A stretch of 6,873 nt of DNA from an uncultured delta proteobacterium. GTDB lineage: Bacteria; UBA10199; GCA-002796325; 1-14-0-20-49-13. This document shows, one piece after another, positions 1-5,170 of the stretch (its first letter is position 1; each line of letters opens with the position of its first letter). The stretch is taken from NCBI GenBank assembly GCA_903868375.1, contig CAIPVD010000055.1:1-6873 (forward strand), read 5' to 3'. Below the pieces are notes generated by a model that saw only the letters and a program-made list of their open reading frames with translations, was not told the origin of the DNA and ran no database searches. The translations under genes were made by a program, and so were the position numbers.

Positions 1-777
1 AAGGAAACCTTTATAGATGAAGCCCGGGTAATTAACAACGGGGTCTGTAGGCTTAATGCTAATTAGCGCGTCTTGAACCTTTTTGATAAGCTTTGGATCG
101 GTTGAAGTCGACGAAACTATCGCCCCAGACGGAATCTCTGCGGTTTCGGCAACGATCCTGAAAATATCTCCGTAGGTGACGCGTGCCTTGTCGTAGCTAT
201 CGAAGTTAGAAACGCCGCAATCGAAGAAACCGTCTTTTAGCCCTTCGAATATCTTCATATGATCGGCGGCAAATGTAACGCTGCCAAAGAACTCGTCTGG
301 ATTGATCCCCATCCCGGCAAGTGTCGCGAGCGGATAGATATATCCCGAAGAAGATGTCTTGGATACGAACGCGAACGATTTACCTTTCAGGTCGAAAAGC
401 GATTTGTAAGTGCTATCGCCCTTCACGAAAAAAAGGCCCTTATAATAAGGAACAAGTTCGCCCTTTTCGTTCCTAGCTGCAACTGTCGCCACATATTTTA
501 TCTTGTCCTTATAAAGTTCCTTTGCGGTTGCATATGAACTTGAAGAGAGGTCGGCAAACGCTATCTCGCCGCTCGCAAGTTTCGGAAGCATCTCGTCGTA
601 GCCAAGTTCCGTAAGTTCGAACTTTTCGCCGGTTTTTTCTGATAGATATCCAAGCAAGATACCAAAACCTGCCCGGCTGTTCGGATTGTTCGGCGCCACG
701 GCGAGCTTAAGAACCGTATCGGCGGCAAACGCCTTGGCAGCGATAAGTAATGCGATAAATAAAAAGATTCGCTTCAT
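1..777 (-). CDS. PhnD-like periplasmic substrate-binding protein, C-terminus off the left edge
   Basis: Predicted periplasmic solute-binding protein of the phosphate/phosphite/phosphonate (PhnD-like) family, expected to capture an oxyanion or phosphonate-type ligand. The 259 codons from the ATG at 777 stay open to base 1, so the end is missing; full family members are usually about 280-320 aa. Residues 1-18 form a Sec signal peptide (MKR, hydrophobic core, AFA before A19). Family hallmarks follow: a LKLAVAPNNP strand near 23-32, GYDEMLPKLASGEIAFADL near 59-77, and the DLKGKSFAFV...SSSGYIYP block at 129-149, whose Ser/Gly-rich loop is the expected anion-binding segment. A Shine-Dalgarno-like GAGG lies just upstream of the ATG, in the 11-base gap after the lipoprotein gene, so the two are probably co-transcribed. 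Family membership is well supported; the ligand is unknown. It could also act as a sensor component rather than a transport subunit. Confidence 0.85.
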   Translation of the reverse strand, partial: MKRIFLFIALLIAAKAFAADTVLKLAVAPNNPNSRAGFGILLGYLSEKTGEKFELTELGYDEMLPKLASGEIAFADLSSSSYATAKELYKDKIKYVATVAARNEKGELVPYYKGLFFVKGDSTYKSLFDLKGKSFAFVSKTSSSGYIYPLATLAGMGINPDEFFGSVTFAADHMKIFEGLKDGFFDCGVSNFDSYDKARVTYGDIFRIVAETAEIPSGAIVSSTSTDPKLIKKVQDALISIKPTDPVVNYPGFIYKGFL

Positions 778-788
778 AGTTACCCTCA

Positions 789-1766
789 TTAATATGCCGG
801 CGCCACATCCCAAAGATGTTTTCTGTAGAACTCTACCGCACCTGGGACCACTTCTTCGATATTCTTCCCCAATTTCTTTAGGACGTCGCGGATCTTATCG
901 AAATCGGCAGTATTGGCAACCGCCAGCCCGCGCGAATCGTACATAGCACCAAGGGCGCTGACAACGTTTGGCTCCAAGCCTATAAGGCCAAGCGATCGTT
1001 TCATCTTCTCTTTAAGCGCAGGATTTAAATCGTACCTGAAAACTACCGGCGGCGAAGGAATAAGATCGGAGGTGAATATCACCGAAACTTTGTCTATCAT
1101 GTCGGGATATTTGTTCACAAGTTTAACGCGCCCATCGTGGATACGCCCATCAGGGTCGCGTTCTAGAAAGTAAATCGCGCCGGCATCGGCCTTGCCGCTA
1201 TAAACTTGCTCGACTACGTCCGAATAGCTGCCCGCAAACGTGGTAAGCTTTGGCGCTATTTTCTTATCCGTGAAGACATAGAGCGGCATTAAATAACCGG
1301 CCATAGAATAGGGATCGGAATAAACGAACGTACGCCCGTTAAGGTCTTCTATCGCCTTAATGCCGGAATCGTTCCTGGCAATTATTGCCGACCTGTAATT
1401 CATCTTTCCGTTCTCTTCTAGCAACTGGAACGCGGGCTCGGCCTTTGCCCAGTCTTGCGCAAGCAGCGAACCAAGCGGATTGATGAACGCGACATCTATC
1501 TTTTTAGACGCAAGGCCATCGACAAGTTCTACGTAGTTCTTTGCAAGTACCGGTTCGATAATAAGGCCGCTGTTCTTTGCCAGTTCATCGGTGATGATCT
1601 TTGAACTCGCATCCATCACGCCCTTTTCCGCCGACGGCATAAAGCCGACCTTTAAAGGCGCTTTCTGACTGCCTATCATCGCCTCATCGCGCACTTTGCA
1701 TGCGCGACATCCGGCGAATGCAAAAATAAGCGAAACAGCCGCTAGCGATAGAATTATTCTTCTCAT
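789..1766 (-). CDS. PhnD-like substrate-binding lipoprotein
   Basis: Predicted membrane-anchored solute-binding protein of 325 aa, a distant paralogue of the binding protein encoded just downstream. The N-terminus MRRIILSLAAVSLIFAFAGC ends in a lipobox-like FAGC, so C20 is the probable lipidated residue (Phe at -3 is unusual). After the linker, LKVGFMPSAEKG (38-49), the DGLASKKIDVAFINP stretch (83-97), DLNGRTFVYSDPYSMAGYLMP (141-161) and the late IPSPPVVFRYDLNPALKEKMK segment (236-256) follow the PhnD-like family pattern in order. The loop that is SSSG in the neighbour is SMAG here, which suggests a different or weakened ligand preference. The ATG overlaps the stop of the upstream membrane-protein gene by one base (TAATG), with AAGGGGG seven bases before it, typical of translational coupling. 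Length is normal for the family. The ligand cannot be read from the sequence. Confidence 0.88.
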   Translation of the reverse strand: MRRIILSLAAVSLIFAFAGCRACKVRDEAMIGSQKAPLKVGFMPSAEKGVMDASSKIITDELAKNSGLIIEPVLAKNYVELVDGLASKKIDVAFINPLGSLLAQDWAKAEPAFQLLEENGKMNYRSAIIARNDSGIKAIEDLNGRTFVYSDPYSMAGYLMPLYVFTDKKIAPKLTTFAGSYSDVVEQVYSGKADAGAIYFLERDPDGRIHDGRVKLVNKYPDMIDKVSVIFTSDLIPSPPVVFRYDLNPALKEKMKRSLGLIGLEPNVVSALGAMYDSRGLAVANTADFDKIRDVLKKLGKNIEEVVPGAVEFYRKHLWDVAPAY

Positions 1767-2842
1767 TATATTGCCCCCTTCTTTTTTTTCTTTGTGGATT
1801 TTTTATCCATAGCCGAACGGTACGCCAAGAATATTATGGCGCCCAAAATTAGAACAACACCCAAGAGTTCGTGCGTTGGCGGGAACGACTGCCTATAGAA
1901 TATTGCGAGCAGATAAGATGCAACAACGCCGGCAACGATGCTCGCGCTGCGGTTCGCCGGAACGGTGAAAGTATTTTCGCGTTTATCTAAGAATATCAAG
2001 CCTCCGAAAAGGCCGGTGCCTCCGGAAAATATACCGATAAGAAAAGCTTGCAGGCAATATCCCTGGAACGGGAAAGTAACGAAGCCGTCCCATATCTTTG
2101 CAGGTATCGATTCGGGCGACATATGCGAACCAACAATGCCTACCGCAAGCAGCACCAGCATCAGAAGCGGATTAGCGACAAGCTGTTCTTCTGCAAAGTA
2201 GCGTTTTCTCTCTTCGACGTCGTCGCTCTTTGCACGGTTGCTCATGAAGAAGAGCCTGAAGAAATAAACGAATAGGTAGATAGAAATATCGACGATGGCA
2301 ACGACCGTCATGTTCGTACCGACGTGCCCAAAAAGCGCCTCGGCAAGAGCTGCAAAACTTAAAAATGCCGCGACCCACGACGGCCAGTAGATCTTTCTCT
2401 TGCGCCGTCTGGCTACAACATCGACGATGGGAGCAAGTGCCAGCACACCGCCTCGCATGAGTAGCATTGCAAAAACGATGCTAACGCCATCGAACGTATA
2501 TGCAAGCGTTGTGGTCACGATCTGGGCAGCGGTGCAGATACCGGAAATAAGAGTGAACCACTGCGGCCTGGGGATAGATATGCCGAATATCTTGCTGTGA
2601 GTTGCGAATTTCCACCAGCCGGCGATGGTAACAAAGGCGAACATCGCCGCAAAACTTCCGAAGACGGCGACAGGCTGGATCTCGAATCCGGAGAAGCCAA
2701 CGCCGTTCATGCCGGAGAAGAGCCCCTTCGTCAGCATCTTCGTCATCATTGAATAGGGAACGTAAGCAGCGAAGTAACCGAAGCATAGGCCTGCAATGCT
2801 GAACTCGGTGAAATGGCGATGCAAGTAACGCAGGAATTTCAT
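1766..2842 (-). CDS. Ten-helix membrane protein, EamA/DMT-like putative transporter
   Basis: An integral inner-membrane protein of 358 aa from the ATG at 2842. About ten hydrophobic segments can be placed near residues 14-34, 56-79, 94-114, 119-142, 152-172, 177-200, 222-240, 261-285, 298-316 and 325-342, with a charged loop (201-221) between helices 6 and 7 and a lysine-rich tail (347-355). Ten helices in a protein of this size match the EamA/drug-metabolite-transporter architecture, and the AMLLMRGGVLALAPIVDV segment in helix 4 resembles that family; no single motif proves it. The frame stays open to a TTG at 2878, giving 12 extra residues, but the ATG is preferred because it directly precedes a basic N-terminus. 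Neither start has a strong ribosome-binding site. It is the first gene of the operon with two binding proteins, so it may move the same or a related solute. Substrate unknown. Confidence 0.7.
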   Translation of the reverse strand: MKFLRYLHRHFTEFSIAGLCFGYFAAYVPYSMMTKMLTKGLFSGMNGVGFSGFEIQPVAVFGSFAAMFAFVTIAGWWKFATHSKIFGISIPRPQWFTLISGICTAAQIVTTTLAYTFDGVSIVFAMLLMRGGVLALAPIVDVVARRRKRKIYWPSWVAAFLSFAALAEALFGHVGTNMTVVAIVDISIYLFVYFFRLFFMSNRAKSDDVEERKRYFAEEQLVANPLLMLVLLAVGIVGSHMSPESIPAKIWDGFVTFPFQGYCLQAFLIGIFSGGTGLFGGLIFLDKRENTFTVPANRSASIVAGVVASYLLAIFYRQSFPPTHELLGVVLILGAIIFLAYRSAMDKKSTKKKKKGAI

Positions 2843-2880
2843 CCCGTCTTTTCTACCACTTGGCCAAGCACCTTGCAAAC

Positions 2881-2897
2881 GTTTTATCTCACAAAAA
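2881..2897. repeat. Direct repeat, left copy (GTTTTA..CTCACAAAAA)
   Basis: GTTTTA, one base, then CTCACAAAAA. The same two blocks recur at 3078-3097 with three bases between them. The two copies lie on either side of the palindrome at 2945-3084, the right one overlapping its outer end. This arrangement could reflect a duplication formed when that element arrived, or simple slippage. Confidence 0.45.
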
Positions 2898-2904
2898 TGG
2901 ATTC

Positions 2905-2910
2905 ACTATA
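2905..2910 (-). promoter_or_regulatory. Possible -10 element for the minus-strand operon
   Basis: The minus strand reads CATTATAGTG here, giving a TATAGT hexamer about 60 bases upstream of the ATG at 2842. A matching -35 is weak: the hexamer 17 bases further upstream is ATATTG. It is the best -10-like element between the operon start and the palindrome, but it is only a candidate. Confidence 0.25.
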
Positions 2911-2944
2911 ATGTCCATTCCACGACCCAATATTTTCTTGGTTC

Positions 2945-3084
2945 GTGAAACTTTCGGGTCCTGCCGCCGAACAGCCCCAATTTCGGCATCGCCAACAGAT
3001 TTTCATTGCATACGGCGATTCTTTGGGTGTTTGGCTGCTGGCGCAAATTGGGGCGCCCCGTTCGGCGTCACCCAAAAGTTTTAC
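2945..3084. repeat. Long imperfect palindrome (hairpin-forming, about 140 bp)
   Basis: The two halves are reverse-complementary in several ordered blocks. GTGAAACTTTcGGGT at 2945-2959 pairs with 3070-3084 (one mismatch, one G-T). CGCCGAAC at 2965-2972 pairs with GTTCGGCG at 3060-3067. CCCCAATTT at 2975-2983 pairs with AAATTGGGG at 3045-3053. GCCAACA at 2991-2997 pairs with TGTTTGGC at 3028-3035 with one bulge. The blocks nest correctly around a centre near 3013, so the region could fold as one long stem with internal loops in DNA or RNA. It has no T-run expected of a simple terminator. It may be a non-coding mobile unit or a regulatory structure upstream of the minus-strand operon. Confidence 0.65.
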
Positions 3085-3097
3085 AACTCACAAAAAA
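3078..3097. repeat. Direct repeat, right copy (GTTTTA..CTCACAAAAAA)
   Basis: GTTTTA, three bases, then CTCACAAAAAA, matching the copy at 2881-2897 apart from the spacer length and one extra A. It overlaps the outer end of the right arm of the palindrome, and the sequence ATATAGGGACGGTTCC follows it directly. Confidence 0.45.
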
Positions 3098-3116
3098 TAT
3101 AGGGACGGTTCCACTG

Positions 3117-3402
3117 CTTTTAACCCAAGCGGTGGTATGGGTGTGGGTGGACGGCATCTGCGAGCTAGCTAGATTTTGTCATGAATTAGTCGACCGGTTG
3201 CGACGCCCGGGTTTTATCTAAGCGGCGCAACGGCGAGGTGTTTGAGCTATTCGCTGCTTCCCAGAATATTCTGCAAGCAGCGAATGGCGAGTTCCGAGCC
3301 GAGGGAGACCGATAGTGTTCAGTTACGTTTTATCTTAATACAAAATCAGCGTGGCGAGCAGTTGACGGCCACCCACACCCATACCACCGTTGCCTTTAAA
3401 AG
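3117..3402. mobile_element. MITE- or REP-like inverted-repeat unit, 286 bp
   Basis: The ends are in-register inverted repeats. The core GGTGGTATGG-GTGTGGGTGG at 3131-3150 is perfectly complementary to 3369-3388 (20 of 20). Outside it, CTTTTAA at 3117-3123 matches TTAAAAG at 3396-3402. Inside it, 3151-3165 and 3354-3368 still match at 10 of 15 positions. A conserved core with diverged shoulders looks like the two ends of a small non-autonomous element, or two oppositely oriented copies of a REP-like repeat. No transposase is encoded inside and no target-site duplication is obvious, so the exact ends and the mobile nature are inferred. Confidence 0.5.
3249..3285. repeat. Perfect-arm hairpin with a nested 12-bp palindrome
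   Basis: ATTCGCTGCTT at 3249-3259 is the exact reverse complement of AAGCAGCGAAT at 3275-3285. Between them sits the perfect palindrome CAGAATATTCTG (3262-3273), so the stem can continue to almost no loop with only a small CC/C asymmetry. No T-run follows on either strand, which argues against an intrinsic terminator. It lies in the interior of the 3117-3402 unit and is probably part of that element's structure. Confidence 0.7.
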
Positions 3403-3444
3403 AATACGGTCGAACATTATGTTAAATCGAAATTGGGATTTGGC

Positions 3445-3474
3445 TTGACTTATAATGCATGTTCTTTCTATATT
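3445..3474 (+). promoter_or_regulatory. Sigma70-type promoter for the 89-aa gene
   Basis: TTGACT (3445-3450) and TATATT (3469-3474) are separated by 18 bases, each one mismatch from the consensus -35 and -10 hexamers. Transcription would begin near 3481, giving a leader of about 30 bases before the ATG at 3513. The promoter lies outside the inverted-repeat unit that ends at 3402. Confidence 0.6.
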
Positions 3475-3512
3475 GCGCCTTCGTTGAAGCAAATCACTAG
3501 AGGAGATAGTAT

Positions 3513-3782
3513 ATGTCACTGAACAAAAAATACACATGGGCGGATTTTCTAAAAGCTAATCCAGAACACAAAACAAAGAAGACCAAACGTACTTCCAAAG
3601 AAGGCCAAAAGGCATTTGAAGCTGCCTGCAAGCTGCACAACAAGGAATATCTTAAAGGCCGTCTGGAAATGATAGATAAAGAGCAGGAACGCGCCAAAAA
3701 GAACCGCTCGAAACTCGAAGCCTATGCGAAAAGGCTTGAATCGTCTCACGATCGTACAAAAGCCCTACAGAAAAGTCTGTAA
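3513..3782 (+). CDS. Small, highly basic coiled-coil-like protein of unknown function
   Basis: An 89-residue protein I do not recognise. It contains about 25 Lys/Arg against about 12 Asp/Glu, so it is strongly positive. A short N-terminal segment with YTWADFLKANPEH (7-19) precedes a Lys-rich patch (20-33: TKKTKRTSK...), and residues 31-76 look like a continuous charged helix that could form a coiled coil. There is no signal peptide and no membrane segment. The gene is convincing: GAGGAG lies eight bases before the ATG, and a near-consensus promoter stands just upstream. Such composition would suit nucleic-acid or ribosome binding, but that is inference from charge only. It is followed after 75 bases by the 436-aa gene on the same strand, so the two may share transcripts. 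Confidence 0.75.
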   Translation: MSLNKKYTWADFLKANPEHKTKKTKRTSKEGQKAFEAACKLHNKEYLKGRLEMIDKEQERAKKNRSKLEAYAKRLESSHDRTKALQKSL

Positions 3783-3857
3783 AATCGGTCTAAAAATACT
3801 TAGCAACTTATTCTGAAAGCTGCCGATAGTCTAAGCTAACCAGCGTAAACTATATAT

Positions 3858-5168
3858 ATGAACGGCTGTACCAACATATTCGCCTCGTTACCGAGGTTCG
3901 CGTCTGTTTCCTTGCCCAGCATAATGCCCTTTGGCGGCATGTTGAACGGGGCATCTCCGACTTCCGCCCTTTTTGGAGGATTTCAGGCACCGATAGATTC
4001 CTATACTCCCCCATCGGGCAATACCGAGCTATTAAATAATTTTTACGAGATGCCGGTAATAGATCACCATTTCTTCAACCCCATTCCTAGCTTAACGAGC
4101 GAAGAGCGTTATCTTGATTACGCCGGCATTCCAAAACATCTTTTGACCGCACATACGAGCCTATTGATACGCTGCTGGGAACTGCGCCAATATTTTTTAG
4201 GCCTCACCTTGGACCAAATCAGGGAGCAGCCGAAAGAGATCCGACAAAAAGCCAAGGAACTAACAAATCTCGTTCACGAAGTAATGTCGCTTTACACCCG
4301 CGACGGATTTTTGGCGGCATTTGCAAGAAGTAAGATGCGCGAGAATGCCTTCGCAAAAAGGGGTTCTATCGTTATGGTGTTGGACCTGAAAGTGCGTCCC
4401 TTGAACGAAGCCGACAAATCGAAGGAACTTGGCGATTGGTATATGCCGGCGCTCCGTTCTTTTATACAAAGATATATAACGAAGAGGATGCCCTCCGATA
4501 AGGGAGAGCCTTTTGCGATCGTTCAAGCTCCGCAAAACACCGCTCTTATACTCGTCACGTCAGATACAAAAAGAGGGAAGCTGCTCCTAGATCGCGCCTT
4601 CGAGGCCTTTCAGAGATATGAGCCAGTAATGCGCGCTAAACTTAAAGAATCTATTAAAAAAGGGAAGCTGTCCGTAAAGATCGATCCAGGCAATATAAAA
4701 TTCGAGGCAACGGGTTTTATGAAGAGGGCTTTATTGAAGATAAGCGATGAACTCGATTCCGAAATAGACAACGTGCTAAAGTCAGTTACCTCGACCGCTG
4801 CATTCTTCAAGGCTCATAGCGATACGGATAGATCTTGTTTTTCAGGAGGCGGCATTACCGTTTACGACCAGAGAGCCGTCCCCGAACCGGGCGATACGCT
4901 TTATCCAGCATGGAAACATTTCTTGAGTAAAGAGATAGGCTACGTTCCGATGGGTGAGTTCATTCCTAAATTGATAAGATCGGCGGTTCATATTTACATA
5001 ATAGGAAATAGCGTAAGGGGAGTTTCTGCTTTGGCGATAGAACGGATCAGGTCTCTTCTTGAAAAACAGAGTATAAAACTTGCAGACATTGCCGAGATCG
5101 TAGTAACGCCCGTGGATACGGCAGGCGATGCCTGGTTGGTAGGCGATGCATATACGGTGGTCCGCTGA
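3858..5168 (+). CDS. Unknown protein with a possible degenerate GGDEF-like domain
   Basis: A 436-aa cytosolic-looking protein without recognised family. Residues 1-46 are Pro/Ser/Gly/Phe-rich with a single charge (R13). Helices follow (about 95-145). Residues 145-320 follow the layout of a GGDEF domain: LYTRDGFLAAF (145-155, compare LTGLxNRxGF), GSIVMVLDLKVRPLNEADKSKELGD (169-193, compare the DxDxFKxxND..GHxxGD stretch, D176 aligning with the first metal Asp), a hairpin AIVQAPQNTALILV (220-233) where GGDEF would sit, and AAFFKAH (314-320) where ALYxAKxxG is expected. The signature residues are absent, so catalysis is unlikely; a binding or scaffolding role is possible. The C-terminal 100 residues are unassigned. 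No ribosome-binding site precedes the ATG at 3858; ATGs at 3924 and 3939 are alternatives but would remove the tail. It ends two bases before the next gene. The gene is secure, the domain idea tentative. Confidence 0.75.
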   Translation: MNGCTNIFASLPRFASVSLPSIMPFGGMLNGASPTSALFGGFQAPIDSYTPPSGNTELLNNFYEMPVIDHHFFNPIPSLTSEERYLDYAGIPKHLLTAHTSLLIRCWELRQYFLGLTLDQIREQPKEIRQKAKELTNLVHEVMSLYTRDGFLAAFARSKMRENAFAKRGSIVMVLDLKVRPLNEADKSKELGDWYMPALRSFIQRYITKRMPSDKGEPFAIVQAPQNTALILVTSDTKRGKLLLDRAFEAFQRYEPVMRAKLKESIKKGKLSVKIDPGNIKFEATGFMKRALLKISDELDSEIDNVLKSVTSTAAFFKAHSDTDRSCFSGGGITVYDQRAVPEPGDTLYPAWKHFLSKEIGYVPMGEFIPKLIRSAVHIYIIGNSVRGVSALAIERIRSLLEKQSIKLADIAEIVVTPVDTAGDAWLVGDAYTVVR

Positions 5169-5170
5169 TT

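Larger units (their letters stand above)
2843..3512. other. Structured non-coding spacer between divergent units
   Basis: These 670 bases separate the minus-strand transporter operon from the plus-strand genes. Open frames here are short, overlap one another on both strands, lack ribosome-binding sites and run straight through the inverted repeats, so none is called as a gene. What the stretch does hold is a flanked palindrome (2945-3084), an inverted-repeat unit (3117-3402) with an internal hairpin (3249-3285), and a promoter at its right end (3445-3474). The inverted repeats suggest a degenerate or non-autonomous mobile element, or a region giving rise to structured RNA. Confidence 0.6.

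Noticed and set aside
2860..3221. Several overlapping short open frames (63-80 codons) in the spacer
   Set aside because: They run through the palindrome and the inverted-repeat arms, have no convincing ribosome-binding site and show no recognisable motif.
3222..3312. Open stretch reading ...KRRNGEVFELFAAS... that might be the relic of a transposase tail
   Set aside because: It is short and closed by stops on both sides, and I cannot match it to a known transposase end; the hairpin explains the sequence as well.
3822..3829. GCCGATAG resembling a flagellar sigma28 -10 element before the 436-aa gene
   Set aside because: The expected TAAA-type -35 is absent at the right distance (GCAACTTA stands there) and no motility gene is near.
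3784..3835. ATCGG/CCGAT and CTTAG/CTAAG complementary pairs after the 89-aa gene
   Set aside because: Stems of five pairs with long loops that interlock and no T-run; not a terminator and within chance expectation.
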